The translations under genes and the position numbers were made by a program. The notes beneath the pieces are model-generated. The model was not told where the DNA came from and did not search any database. It worked only from the letters and a program-made list of their open reading frames with translations. From contig CAWJLY010000001.1 of NCBI GenBank assembly GCA_963843805.1, positions 62,001-126,000 on the forward strand: DNA of 64,000 nt, read 5' to 3'. How positions within the stretch are numbered: the stretch's first letter is position 1; every line of letters begins with the position of its first letter. This document shows positions 8,810-19,133 of this stretch, piece by piece. Origin of the DNA: Ideonella_A sp963843805. Lineage in GTDB: Bacteria; Pseudomonadota; Gammaproteobacteria; Burkholderiales; Burkholderiaceae_C.

Positions 8810-10255
8810 ATGGCCGCTGCATCGCTGATCGCCAGCAACCCGCCAGGGTGTGGTCGTTTTCGCAACAAGCCGCTCGATCAGCCAATCGACAGTACGCTGC
8901 TGGCCGGCATGAGCCCGCGCACGCAATTGTTGCTGCGCGGCCCGATCGTCGCCACCCTGCTGAGGATGGCCTGGCCGAATATCCTGGTCATGCTCGCGCA
9001 GGCGGCAACCGGCTTGATCGAGACCTGGTGGGTATCCAGCCTGGGCACCGACGCATTGGCAGGCATGGCGGTGGTTTTCCCCGGTTTCATGATGATGCAG
9101 ATGTTGTCGGCGGGCGCGATGGGCGGTGGCATCTCGTCGGCGATCGCTCGCGCGTTGGGCAGCAGCCGGCAAGCGGATGCACAGGCGCTGGTGATGCATG
9201 CACTGCTGATCAATCTGGCGCTCGGCGGGGTGTTCTCGGCAATTTTTTTGCTGTTCGGCAGACCGATCTATCACGCCATGGGTGCCGACGGGGCAGCCCT
9301 CGAAGCGGCACTGCTTTATTCGAATGTCGTATTCGCCGGCACCGCGCTGGTCTGGCTGATGAATGCGCTGGCCAGCGTGATCCGTGGCACGGGCAACATG
9401 CTGGTGCCGTCGCTGTCGGTCTGTTTCGGCGTCGCGCTGCTGATTCCGCTGTCGCCGTTGCTGATCTTCGGTTGGGGGCCGCTGCCGGCGTTGGGTATGG
9501 CTGGTGCGGGCTATGCGGTGATCGCCACCAGCGCGCTGACCGCCATGGTGCTGGCCTGGTACATCGGCTCGGGCCGCAGCCTGGTGCGCTTCACGATGGG
9601 CCCATTTCGCAGGGTCTTGTTCGTCGACATCCTGCGGGTCGGTGCGGTCGGTTCGGTGAGCACGCTGCAGACCAGTCTGACCGTTGCATTGACCACCGCA
9701 TTGGTCGGCACTGCCGGTGGTGCTGCCGCGGTCGCCGGCTACGGAACGGCGGCGCGGCTCGAATATCTGCTGATTCCGCTGGCATTCGGACTCGGCGCGC
9801 CGCTGGTTGCGCTGGTCGGAACCAATATCGGCGCCGGCCAGCAAGCACGCGCCTTGCGGATTGCCTTGACCGGCGGCGCGGTGGCCTTTGTGTTGACCGA
9901 AACCATCGGCTTGGCGGCCGCCATCTGGCCGCAGGCCTGGCTCGGGCTGTTCGGCGATGACCCGGCGATGATCGCAACCGGTGCTGCGTACCTCAGCCGG
10001 GTCGGACCGGCCTACGGATTCTTCGGGCTCGGATTGACACTCTACTTCGCATCACAAGGGGCGGGCAAACTGGCCTGGCCGTTGATGGCCGGCCTGTTGC
10101 GGCTGCTGATCGCAATCGGCGGCGGCTGGCTGGCCTTGCAACTGGGCGGCGCGACCAACGGGCTGTTCTGGGCCCTGGCCATTGCATTGGTGGCCTATGG
10201 CAGCACCTTGGTTGCGGCCATCGCGTCGGGCGTCTGGTTCGCCGGGCGACATTGA
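8810..10255 (+). CDS. MATE-family efflux transporter
   Basis: An intact protein of 481 residues with 12 hydrophobic segments in two homologous halves. MATE features include the first-helix MAWPNILVMLAQAATGLIETWWVSSLGTDALAGMA pattern and the second-half GVAGYGTAARLEYLLIPLAFGLG equivalent. It is expected to export cationic or toxic compounds by H+ or Na+ antiport. The start at 8810 leaves an unusual 33-residue soluble leader; the ATG at 8909 (MSPRTQLLL) is a credible alternative. It lies 3 bp after the MFS gene, in the marR operon. Confidence 0.85.
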   Translation: MAAASLIASNPPGCGRFRNKPLDQPIDSTLLAGMSPRTQLLLRGPIVATLLRMAWPNILVMLAQAATGLIETWWVSSLGTDALAGMAVVFPGFMMMQMLSAGAMGGGISSAIARALGSSRQADAQALVMHALLINLALGGVFSAIFLLFGRPIYHAMGADGAALEAALLYSNVVFAGTALVWLMNALASVIRGTGNMLVPSLSVCFGVALLIPLSPLLIFGWGPLPALGMAGAGYAVIATSALTAMVLAWYIGSGRSLVRFTMGPFRRVLFVDILRVGAVGSVSTLQTSLTVALTTALVGTAGGAAAVAGYGTAARLEYLLIPLAFGLGAPLVALVGTNIGAGQQARALRIALTGGAVAFVLTETIGLAAAIWPQAWLGLFGDDPAMIATGAAYLSRVGPAYGFFGLGLTLYFASQGAGKLAWPLMAGLLRLLIAIGGGWLALQLGGATNGLFWALAIALVAYGSTLVAAIASGVWFAGRH

Positions 10256-10358
10256 TCGGGTCGTCGCAGCGCCGTGCTGCCGCCCGGCTCGGCGGCAAAG
10301 CCGGCTAAAGTGTCTGCTCACGGGCGCAGGGCCCGCAACCCACCCAAAAACACGTCCG

Positions 10359-11048
10359 ATGGCCTCTGCAGTCACAATCATTTCATCGATGGCCACGCAG
10401 CGATTGCTGGCCGAGCTGGTGGCGCAATATCAGACCATCGAGCCCGCAGCCATCCGTTGCGAATCGGTCGGCGGCGTCGAAGCGGCCAAACGGGTCAGGG
10501 CCGGTGAGGCGGTCGACGTCGTTGTGCTGGCGGCCGATGCCATCGATTCGCTGATCGGAGCGGGCCAACTGGTTGCCGGCAGCCGGGTCGATCTGGTCAA
10601 GTCCGGCGTTGCAGTCGCCGTGCGCGCAGGCGCGAAACCGATCGACATCACCTCGGAGCAGGCCGTCAAGGACGCCATCCTGGCCGCGCGCAGCCTCGGC
10701 TATTCAACCGGGCCCAGCGGCGTGCAGCTGGCCAGACTGTTCGAACGCTGGGGCATCGCCGACACCATCGCGCCAAAAATCGTGCAGGCGCCGCCAGGCG
10801 TGCCCGTCGGCACCCTGGTTGCCAAAGGCGAGGTCGAGCTGGGGTTTCAGCAGCTCAGTGAATTGATGAGCTTGCCTGGGATCAACGTGCTCGGTCCGCT
10901 GCCGCCGGCCATCCAGATCGTGACCACTTTTTCCGCAGCCCGGTCGACCACCTCGACGCACGCCGAAGCGGTTCGCGCGCTGCTTGAATTCATGGCATCG
11001 CCGGCCACCGCCGCCATCAAGCGCAACAACGGCATGGATCCGGCCTGA
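10359..11048 (+). CDS. ModA-like substrate-binding protein without signal peptide
   Basis: A 229-residue protein with the periplasmic-binding fold of the molybdate-binding (ModA) type: ISSMATQRLLAELVAQY at the N-terminus, AGEAVDVVVLAADAIDSLI, and LGYSTGPSGVQLARLFERWG. No export signal is visible at the ATG at 10359, which is odd for a binding protein. It may be cytoplasmic or the signal may have been lost. No permease or ATPase lies alongside. The ligand is unknown. Confidence 0.7.
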   Translation: MASAVTIISSMATQRLLAELVAQYQTIEPAAIRCESVGGVEAAKRVRAGEAVDVVVLAADAIDSLIGAGQLVAGSRVDLVKSGVAVAVRAGAKPIDITSEQAVKDAILAARSLGYSTGPSGVQLARLFERWGIADTIAPKIVQAPPGVPVGTLVAKGEVELGFQQLSELMSLPGINVLGPLPPAIQIVTTFSAARSTTSTHAEAVRALLEFMASPATAAIKRNNGMDPA

Positions 11049-11097
11049 AGGCGACCGCGCCGCGACCAATCCACAACCACCCGAATTGACCTGCGCC

Positions 11098-12084
11098 ATG
11101 CACCAACGACAGATCGGTCCTTTCACGCCTTCGGCCATCGGCCTGGGCTGCATGAACCTGAGCCATGCCTACGGCACACCCCCATCGGCCACCGCGGCGA
11201 AGGCACTGTTGTTGCGCGCACTCGATCTGGGCGTGACACTGTTCGATACCGCTGCCTTGTACGGCTTCGGGGCCAACGAAGAGCTGGTCGGCGAGGTGCT
11301 TGCGCCGCATCGTTCGAACATCATGCTGGCCAGCAAGTGCGGCATGCAGGGTGTCGACGGCAAACGCGTCATCGATGGCCGCCCTGCCACCTTGAAAAAG
11401 ACCTGTGAAGACAGCCTGCGCCGGCTGCGCACCGATGTGATCGACCTGTACTACCTGCACCGCTGGGACAAGCAGGTGCCGATCGAGGACAGCGTCGGCG
11501 CACTGGCCGACCTGTTGCGCGAAGGCAAGATCCGCGCGATCGGCTTGTCGGAAGTGTCGGCGGCGACCCTGCGCCGCGCCCACGCCGTTCATCCGATCGC
11601 TGCCTTGCAGAATGAATATTCGCTGTGGACGCGCAATGCCGAACTCGGCACGCTGCAAGCCACACGTGAACTGGGCACGGCATTTGTCGCCTTCAGCCCG
11701 CTGGCCCGCGCCTTTCTGACCGGCAAGCTGCGTGACCTCGGTGGACTCGACGCCAAGGATATCCGCCGCGGCATGCCACGCTTTCAACCCGACACCTACG
11801 CAGCCAACCTGACGCTGCTCGATGGTCTGCGGGCACTGGCCCACGCGGCCGACTGCACGATGGCGCAGCTCGCGTTGGCCTGGTTGTTGGCTCGTGGCGA
11901 CCATGTACTGGCCATCCCCGGCACGACGCAGATCGATCACCTGGAAGAAAACGTCGCCGCAGCAAAAGTGCACATCGACGCCGACCTGGTTGCCCGGCTC
12001 GACGCCTTGATCAATCAGCAAACGGTCGCCGGTGCGCGTTATGGCGCTGCCACCAGCGGCGAAGTCGATACCGAAACCTGGTAA
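11098..12084 (+). CDS. Aldo/keto reductase
   Basis: An intact 328-residue TIM-barrel oxidoreductase. The catalytic tetrad is visible as D and Y in LFDTAALYGFGANEELVGE, K in MLASKCG and H in LYYLHRWD. NADPH-binding C-terminal residues are suggested by LAIPGTTQIDHLEEN. It probably reduces small aldehydes or ketones; the physiological substrate cannot be assigned. It starts at the ATG at 11098, 49 bp after the ModA-like gene. Confidence 0.85.
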   Translation: MHQRQIGPFTPSAIGLGCMNLSHAYGTPPSATAAKALLLRALDLGVTLFDTAALYGFGANEELVGEVLAPHRSNIMLASKCGMQGVDGKRVIDGRPATLKKTCEDSLRRLRTDVIDLYYLHRWDKQVPIEDSVGALADLLREGKIRAIGLSEVSAATLRRAHAVHPIAALQNEYSLWTRNAELGTLQATRELGTAFVAFSPLARAFLTGKLRDLGGLDAKDIRRGMPRFQPDTYAANLTLLDGLRALAHAADCTMAQLALAWLLARGDHVLAIPGTTQIDHLEENVAAAKVHIDADLVARLDALINQQTVAGARYGAATSGEVDTETW

Positions 12085-12171
12085 TCGGTCGGCAACGGCT
12101 TGCCGGGTTCGGCAACGCTCGTGTCTTGACCAACAGCCCTGCAACCGATGGGGCCGGATCGATGGCCTGCC

Positions 12172-12197
12172 TAGACAACTAGGGTTTTCCCTATAAT
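12172..12197 (+). promoter_or_regulatory. Candidate promoter for the DUF3563 gene
   Basis: A perfect -10 hexamer TATAAT (12192-12197) lies 7 bp before the ATG at 12205, preceded by TAGACA and a GGGTTTTCCC inverted stretch. The TAGACA-to-TATAAT spacing is only 14 bp, so the -35 assignment is weak. If it is a promoter, the transcript would be nearly leaderless. Confidence 0.35.
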
Positions 12198-12204
12198 CTC
12201 GGGC

Positions 12205-12408
12205 ATGAACAAGAACACCACACAAGCGGGCGGCTGGGTCGCCTTCGTTACGCGGCTGTTGCCGCGCATCCAATCGCAGCAGGAACGCGACGAGTCTTAT
12301 CTGGCCGACGCGGTCGACATCTACGACCTCGAACGCCGCATGCGCGAAATCGATTCGCGGGGCCGCAATACGCCGACACCACTGCCGCTCGGACTCGGCC
12401 TGCGCTGA
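12205..12408 (+). CDS. DUF3563 family small protein
   Basis: A 67-residue protein with the family core RDESYLADAVDIYDLERRMREID, characteristic of DUF3563 proteins found mainly in Burkholderiales. No transmembrane segment or enzyme motif is present. Function is unknown. The AT-rich TATAAT region just upstream suggests an independent promoter. Confidence 0.75.
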   Translation: MNKNTTQAGGWVAFVTRLLPRIQSQQERDESYLADAVDIYDLERRMREIDSRGRNTPTPLPLGLGLR

Positions 12409-12448
12409 GCCACAACCGCGGTGCGGGCGCTGACCTATACTGCGCGCC

Positions 12449-12988
12449 GTGCCCGCCACTACCCGCCCCGAGCCCCATCTGCCAGACGGGATTGACGCGG
12501 AGAACTTGCAGCCCGACGCGCCCTTCAGGCGTCATTCCAGCCTTTTTTCGCTGGTCTTGCTGGGTGCGGTGGTGGCCTGGGGCCTGTCCGGACTGGCTGG
12601 TGATCGCCATGCCGATCATTCAGTCGACAACGCCAGCGGCCGCTTCGAGCTGTGGGCTCCGGTGATCGCACGCTGCGGCAATGTGATCGAAAGCCGCGTC
12701 CATGTCGTCGCCAAGCGGCGGATAGCCAAACTGGTGATCGGCGTCGATGCGCCGTTGTGGCACCAGATCACCACCAATTCGATGGTTCCGGCAGCGGCCA
12801 GCGAAGCCTCCGTGCAGGGGCAGCATCGCTTCAGTTTCGACGCCATCGAGGCCGGACAACGCTTCGATCTGCAGATTGCGCAACAGATCAATCCGAGTCT
12901 TTTCGGCGTCAATCACGGGCGTGTGATTTTTCTCGACGGCGACCAGCCATTGGCCGAGATGGCGCTTGAAATCAAGGTGCTGCCCTGA
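12449..12988 (+). CDS. Hypothetical membrane-anchored protein
   Basis: A 179-residue protein from a GTG start at 12449. One hydrophobic segment (SLFSLVLLGAVVAWGLSGLAG, about residues 31-51) is followed by a beta-rich soluble domain ending QPLAEMALEIKVLP, probably exposed to the periplasm. I recognise no family. Its stop overlaps the next ATG (TGATG at 12986-12990), so it is translationally coupled to the DUF421 protein. Confidence 0.65.
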   Translation: MPATTRPEPHLPDGIDAENLQPDAPFRRHSSLFSLVLLGAVVAWGLSGLAGDRHADHSVDNASGRFELWAPVIARCGNVIESRVHVVAKRRIAKLVIGVDAPLWHQITTNSMVPAAASEASVQGQHRFSFDAIEAGQRFDLQIAQQINPSLFGVNHGRVIFLDGDQPLAEMALEIKVLP

Positions 12989-13461
12989 TGGAAATCGTGC
13001 TGCGCGCCACCTTCATGTTCGCGGTGCTGTATCTGCTGCTGCGCCTGCTCGGCAAGCGCGAACTCGGCCAGATGACGCCGTTCGAACTGGTCTCGCTGGT
13101 GGTGTTGGGCGACCTGATCCAGCAAGGGGTGACGCAAACCGATTTCAGCTTGACCGGCGCCACGCTGGCAATTGCGACCTTCGCGTTTTGGGGCGTCGTC
13201 CTGAGTTGGCTGTCGTATCTTTTCCCTCGTGCCGAGCGAATCCTGGAAGGCGAAGCGCTGGTTCTGATCCGCGCCGGCAAGCTGATCGAGAAAAATATGC
13301 GACGTGACCGCCTCACGCACCGCGAGATCGAATCGGCCATGCGGCTGGCCGGCATTGCGTCGATCCATGACGTGGCCTGGGCATTGATCGAACCGAGCGG
13401 CAAGATCAGCTTCATCCGCCGCGACGACGACAAGCCCGACGCGGCGCAACAGACCGGATAA
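12988..13461 (+). CDS. DUF421 (YetF-like) membrane protein
   Basis: A 157-residue protein with three N-terminal membrane helices including LRLLGKRELGQMTPFELVSLVVLGDLIQQG, the hallmark of DUF421/YetF proteins. A small soluble C-terminal domain (LIRAGKLIEKNMRRDRLTHREIESAMRLAGI) follows. The molecular role is unknown; relatives are linked to envelope or spore stress. It is coupled to the preceding hypothetical gene. Confidence 0.8.
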   Translation: MEIVLRATFMFAVLYLLLRLLGKRELGQMTPFELVSLVVLGDLIQQGVTQTDFSLTGATLAIATFAFWGVVLSWLSYLFPRAERILEGEALVLIRAGKLIEKNMRRDRLTHREIESAMRLAGIASIHDVAWALIEPSGKISFIRRDDDKPDAAQQTG

Positions 13462-13537
13462 GACCGGCTGTCAATCTCGCCGCAGGCAGCAATCGGCAGG
13501 CCGACCCGGCCTGCAGTATGGGCTGGCCGGTCAGCCG

Positions 13538-14407
13538 CTATTCCTTGACCGACCCCGTCATCCCCGAGACGTAATACTCGACGAAGAACGAATAGATCAG
13601 CGCCACCGGCAGCGAGCCGAACAATGCGCCGGCCATCAGCGGGCCCCAGTGATAGACGTCGCCTTCGACCAGTTCGGTGACCACGCCGACCGGCAAGGTC
13701 TTGAGCTCGCTCGACGACACAAAGGTCAGCGCGTAGATGAACTCGTTCCACGACAAGGTAAATGCGAAGATGCCGGCCGAGATCAGCCCTGGCACCGACA
13801 ACGGCAGCACGATCTTGACCAGGATCTGCCAGCGAGTGGCGCCGTCGATCAGCGCGCATTCCTCGAGTTCGAACGGAATGCTGCGGAAATAACCCATCAG
13901 CAGCCAGGTGCAGAACGGAATCAGGAACGTCGGGTAGGTGAGGATCAGCGCCATCCGCGAATCGAACAGTCCGAGCTGGAAAACCACCGCTGCCAGCGGA
14001 ATGAAAAGAATCGACGGCGGCACCAGATAGGCCAGAAAAATGCCCAGCCCGACGTGTTTGGCACCGGTAAAACGCAGCCGCTCGATCGAATAGGCCGCCA
14101 ATACCGAGGCCGCCAGCGAAAAGAAGGTGGCCACTGTCGACACCAGCACGGTATTCCACATCCACTGCGGATATGCCGTCTCGAACAGCAGGTGCTTCAC
14201 GTGGTCAAGCGTCGGCGCGATGATCCAGAACGGGTTGCCGTCGCTCGACAACAGCTCGTTGTTCGGCTTGAACGCGGTGATCGCCATCCAGTAGAACGGA
14301 AACAGCAGCACGATCAGAAAGGCGAGCATCGGCAAATACACCACCACCCACTTGCGGCGGGTGGTTTCGAGAAACTCCATGCCGACCATTTCATGGCTGC
14401 TGCTCAT
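13538..14407 (-). CDS. Carbohydrate ABC transporter permease (MalG type)
   Basis: A 289-residue inner-membrane permease. The EAA loop is visible as ELEECALIDGATRWQILVKIVLPLSVPGL, which contacts the ATPase. It has six hydrophobic segments and the MalG-like C-terminus. The ATG at 14407 overlaps the stop of the partner permease (ATGA). It is the last gene of a four-gene importer operon, and its stop at 13538 converges on the DUF421 gene. Confidence 0.85.
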   Translation of the reverse strand: MSSSHEMVGMEFLETTRRKWVVVYLPMLAFLIVLLFPFYWMAITAFKPNNELLSSDGNPFWIIAPTLDHVKHLLFETAYPQWMWNTVLVSTVATFFSLAASVLAAYSIERLRFTGAKHVGLGIFLAYLVPPSILFIPLAAVVFQLGLFDSRMALILTYPTFLIPFCTWLLMGYFRSIPFELEECALIDGATRWQILVKIVLPLSVPGLISAGIFAFTLSWNEFIYALTFVSSSELKTLPVGVVTELVEGDVYHWGPLMAGALFGSLPVALIYSFFVEYYVSGMTGSVKE

Positions 14408-15306
14408 TTGTCGGCCCCCCCTTGCTGCCAGGTGCGGCGTTGCAGGCCGAAGTAGCTGAACATGATGGCGGCCAGCAGGAACGGCACCATGGCGATGGCG
14501 ATCGCCGCCCCTTCGCCGAGCGCGCCGCCATTGATCGCGCGCTGGAATGCGAGCGTCGCCATCAGGTGAGTGGCGTTCAACGGTCCGCCGCGCGTGATGA
14601 CGTAGATCAGCTGGAAATCGGTGAAGGTGAACAACACCGAAAACGTCATCACAACCGCGATGATCGGTGTCAGCAGTGGCAATGTGACATGGTGGAATTG
14701 CTGCCACGGTGTCGCGCCGTCGATGGCGGACGCTTCGTAATACGACGGCGAGATTGTCTGCAACCCGGCCAGCAAGGTGATGGCAACGAACGGCACGCCG
14801 CGCCAGACGTTGGCGGCAATGACCGAGAAGCGGGCATTCCACGGCGAGCCGAGGAAGTCGATGTATTGGTCGATCAATCCGGTCTTCATCAACATCCAGC
14901 TGATGATCGAGAACTGGGCGTCGTAGATCCACCAGAAGGCAATCGCCGACAGCGCGGTCGGCACGATGTAGGGGAGCAGGATGACCGCGCGGAAGAAGCT
15001 CTTGAATCGCAGGTTGCGGTTCAACAGCAGAGCCAGCCACAAGCCGAGGAAGAACTTCAGCACGCTGGCAACCGTGGTGTAGAACAGTGTGTTGAAAAGC
15101 GCCAGCTGGGTGACGCTGTCACCGATCAGGTAGGCATAGTTCTCAAGCCCGATCCACACGCCCGGGCGGCCCACCTTGGCGTCGGTGAAGCCCAGCCAGA
15201 CGCCGAGGCCGAGCGGATAGGTCAGGAACAGCAGAAGCAGCACCGCTGCCGGCAACATGAAGATCAAGCCGAGTGCATTGCGGCTGTTCTGAAGTTTTTC
15301 GAGCAT
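14404..15306 (-). CDS. Carbohydrate ABC transporter permease (MalF type)
   Basis: A 300-residue permease with six membrane segments and the EAA motif YYEASAIDGATPWQQFHHVTLPLL. It pairs with the overlapping MalG-type gene to form the channel of a sugar-type importer (CUT1 class). The order, ATPase then binding protein then two permeases, is that of sugar, polyol or glycerol-phosphate systems; the substrate is not determined by sequence alone. Confidence 0.85.
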   Translation of the reverse strand: MLEKLQNSRNALGLIFMLPAAVLLLLFLTYPLGLGVWLGFTDAKVGRPGVWIGLENYAYLIGDSVTQLALFNTLFYTTVASVLKFFLGLWLALLLNRNLRFKSFFRAVILLPYIVPTALSAIAFWWIYDAQFSIISWMLMKTGLIDQYIDFLGSPWNARFSVIAANVWRGVPFVAITLLAGLQTISPSYYEASAIDGATPWQQFHHVTLPLLTPIIAVVMTFSVLFTFTDFQLIYVITRGGPLNATHLMATLAFQRAINGGALGEGAAIAIAMVPFLLAAIMFSYFGLQRRTWQQGGADK

Positions 15307-15392
15307 GGGAATCCGGCGTCAGTCCTCAACCCAAAGCCCGCCACCCGCTGCGCGCAGCAGGCGGGGCGGGTTCTCGTGCCGAGTGCAGCAGT

Positions 15393-16721
15393 TCACACCT
15401 TGTAGTAGCGCTCGGCGCGCTTCTGTGCACGCTCCATGGCCTCTTTCGGCGTCTTGTTGCCGCTGATGCCTTCGGCCACCATGTTGACGACGATGAAGTC
15501 GGCCGCAGCGCCCGCCGAGGCGTAACCCAGCTTGCCGGCATATCCGGCCGGACGCAGGTTTTTCACCGGGTCGCGGTACGGCGTGTTTTTCGGGTCGACG
15601 GTCCAGATCGGCGCACTGGCATAGCCAGCCAACGGCGTGGCGATGTACGCGCCAGCGCCGGTGAGCCAGGGCTCGAACTGTTCCTTTTCCATCATGAACT
15701 GCAGGAATGCCTTTGCCGCCTGCGGGTACTTGGTGTACTTCATGACCATCTGGTTGAAGAACAGATGTGATTCGGTCGGCACACCGACCGGGCCGATCGG
15801 ATAGGACGCATGCTGGATGTCTGCAGCCAGTTCCTTGATTTTCGGATCGGTCGAATTCTTGGCAGCGTAGTAGATCGAGATGCCGTTGTTGGTCAGCGAG
15901 ATCTGGCTGTCCAGGAAAGCCTTGTTGTTGTTCGGGTCCAGCCACGACAAGGTGCCGGGAATGAAGGTGGCATAAAGCTCCTTGCCGTATTCAAGCGCCT
16001 TCAGGGTTTCGGGGCTGTCGATGACCACCTTGTTGTCCTTGTCGACCAGCTTGCCACCGAAGGCCCAGACCAACCAGTTGCACCACAGACCGTCACCCGT
16101 TGCATTGCCCAGCGCCATGCCCGGCGGCGTTCCTTTGGCATGCAGCGCCTTGCACAGCTTGAGGAAGTTGTCGGTGTCCTTCGGAAAGCTGTCGAAGCCT
16201 GCCGCCTTGACCATGCTGTCGCGGTACACCAGCATGGCGCCGGCGGCACCGAGCGGGATACCGATCCACTTCTTGCCATCCGGGCGCAAAAAGGCCTCGC
16301 CGGCCGGATACCAGGGGCCGTATTTCTTGCCGAGATAGTCGGCCACATCGCTCACGTCGAGCAGCTTGTCCGGGTACAGATTGGCGTCGTCATTGGTCGA
16401 CAGGATGATGTCGGGGCCGGCGCCGGTGTTGGCCGCCACCGCGGCTTTCGGCCGCACGTCTTCCCAGCCTTCGTTGTCGACCCGCACCTCGATGCCGGTC
16501 TTGTCGGTGAACTTCTTGACATTGACCATGTAGGCGTCGATGTCGCCCTGCACGAAACGGCTCCAGCGCAACACGCGCAGCTTGGCGCCCTTTTCCGGTT
16601 TCAGGTTCAGCGTCTGCGCCTGCAGCATCGGCGAGAACAGCGCCGCGCTGCCACCCAGTGTGGTGGTGGCGGCCACGCCGGCTGTGCTTTCGAGAAACTT
16701 GCGGCGATTGAATTCAGTCAT
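15393..16721 (-). CDS. Extracellular solute-binding protein, Tat-exported (CUT1 type)
   Basis: A 442-residue family-1 solute-binding protein. The N-terminus FNRRKFLESTAGVAATTTLGG is a twin-arginine signal, so it is exported folded. The mature part shows VRVDNEGWEDVRPKAAVAANTGAGPDIILSTNDDANLYPDKLLDV, the usual ligand-cleft and hinge features. It delivers a carbohydrate-like ligand to the two downstream permeases, 86 bp away. Confidence 0.85.
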   Translation of the reverse strand: MTEFNRRKFLESTAGVAATTTLGGSAALFSPMLQAQTLNLKPEKGAKLRVLRWSRFVQGDIDAYMVNVKKFTDKTGIEVRVDNEGWEDVRPKAAVAANTGAGPDIILSTNDDANLYPDKLLDVSDVADYLGKKYGPWYPAGEAFLRPDGKKWIGIPLGAAGAMLVYRDSMVKAAGFDSFPKDTDNFLKLCKALHAKGTPPGMALGNATGDGLWCNWLVWAFGGKLVDKDNKVVIDSPETLKALEYGKELYATFIPGTLSWLDPNNNKAFLDSQISLTNNGISIYYAAKNSTDPKIKELAADIQHASYPIGPVGVPTESHLFFNQMVMKYTKYPQAAKAFLQFMMEKEQFEPWLTGAGAYIATPLAGYASAPIWTVDPKNTPYRDPVKNLRPAGYAGKLGYASAGAAADFIVVNMVAEGISGNKTPKEAMERAQKRAERYYKV

Positions 16722-16759
16722 GTTGTCTCCTCTTGCGTGGTAGGGCCGTGGGTGAAGGG

Positions 16760-17833
<1,074 letters not shown>

Positions 17834-18384
17834 GCAGTCGTATCCCTGAAGTCGCGGGCGGAATTTGCCCTGGATGCAGCGCCGGGGTGGAGTCGCACCA
17901 GCACCTGCAAGCGCCCGAGTATCGACACAGTGTCGAGGCAGCGCCATAAGGGCAAACCGGTAGGCCGCGCGGCGATTGCCCGCGCTGGTGTCGCGACAGG
18001 GTGGCCACCGGCCACCAGCGCCCGTCGGGGATCGGCCTTTCTGCAACCATCCAGCAACGGAAACCTGCGCCGATGGATCCCGAATCAAGGCAGTTGCAAA
18101 CCAGCAACAGCGGGCTCGATGTGCGGCGTGCGCCAGACTCGTCGGCGCCGAGCCAGCCAGCCGTCGGTGCCCCGCCTGCCCGCCTGCAAGACCCGACCCG
18201 GTGCCGCGGCCGGCCGGGCTGCTTGTGCATCTGCCAATTGCAGGGTTCCTGGCAGCATCCGTTCGGTCGACCATCTGGACGATTGGCGACGGCTGCAGAT
18301 GTTTCGTCGCATACCGGTCGAACCAGACTGTCGAAATCGGCACATTGTGGGTATTCGCAGCCGACGCCACTCCCTGGAGATTTC
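17834..18384. promoter_or_regulatory. 551-bp non-coding gap with palindromes before the ABC operon
   Basis: No convincing gene is present between the ATPase start and the membrane-protein gene at 18385. Two perfect palindromes share a TGTCG core: CGACAC-A-GTGTCG (17923-17935) and TGTCGCGACA (17989-17998). They lie 90-165 bp upstream of the importer and could be operators for it. No regulator gene is adjacent. The rest shows nothing I can name. Confidence 0.35.
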
Positions 18385-18891
18385 ATGATCATCGCCATTC
18401 TTCAACATACGCCCGTGTGGGTCTTCGCTCTGCTGGCCGGACTGATCACGCTGGGCATCTCGCAATCCGTCGACCGCAGCGTCACCCTGCGCCGCACTGC
18501 GGTGCTGCCAGTGGCGCTGGTCAGCCTGTCGCTGCTGGGCGTGGTCGGCAGTTTCGGTAGCCAGCCGCTGGCCTTGCCGGCATGGGCGGCGGGGCTCGCC
18601 AGCGCGGTCGCGGCATTGCACGGTCGCATCGACATCTCCGCGGTGAGGTTCTCGTCGGCTTCCCGGCGCTTCGAGTTGCCGGGCAGCTGGCTGCCGTTGA
18701 TCCTCATGCTGGTCTTGTTTGCCATCAAGTTCGGCGCCGGCGTGTCGCTCGCCATGCAGCCGGCGCTTCGCCAATCGGCAGCCTTTGCACTGTCAGCAAG
18801 TACCGCCTACGGTGTGTTCAGCGGCGTTTTCCTGGCACGCGCCATGGCGCTCTGGGTGCTGGCTCGCCGAAGCCGTTTGCAGCCCGCTTGA
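18385..18891 (+). CDS. Small integral membrane protein (DUF6622-like)
   Basis: A 168-residue protein from the ATG at 18385, preceded by TGGAGA as ribosome-binding site. It has about five hydrophobic segments (HTPVWVFALLAGLITLG, TAVLPVALVSLSLLGVVG, LPALAWAAGLAS-type, LPLILMLVLFAIKFGAGV, YGVFSGVFLARAMALWV). The pattern resembles uncharacterised transmembrane proteins common in Betaproteobacteria. No enzymatic motif; function unknown. Confidence 0.7.
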   Translation: MIIAILQHTPVWVFALLAGLITLGISQSVDRSVTLRRTAVLPVALVSLSLLGVVGSFGSQPLALPAWAAGLASAVAALHGRIDISAVRFSSASRRFELPGSWLPLILMLVLFAIKFGAGVSLAMQPALRQSAAFALSASTAYGVFSGVFLARAMALWVLARRSRLQPA

Positions 18892-19133
18892 GTTCAATTT
18901 AGCCGACAGCCGCGAGCTCCGATAATCAGAAGCTGCGCCGGCATGGCCGGCACAATGGGGTATGCGCCCAAGCGTCGCCAACAGCGGGAGTGTCGGCTCA
19001 CCGCCGTCTCGATCGGGTTTGCGTGAATATGTGCTTCAATTCCACGCAAGCAAGCTGGTGTGGCCGCAGCCGACCCTCGGATGGTGGCGGCCCGCCCCAC
19101 CGGCGACCCGACGTTTGTGAAACCGACCTGCGC

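Noticed and set aside
8384..9844. Long leftward ORF opposite the MFS/MATE genes
   Set aside because: Gln/Arg/His-rich antisense shadow of high-GC coding sequence; no domain pattern.
11017..12459. 480-residue leftward ORF opposite the aldo/keto reductase
   Set aside because: Antisense shadow of an intact AKR gene with all four catalytic residues; no own features.
13649..15405. Two rightward ORFs opposite the ABC permeases
   Set aside because: They mirror the permease genes, are Arg/Gln/His-rich and have no ribosome-binding site or motif.
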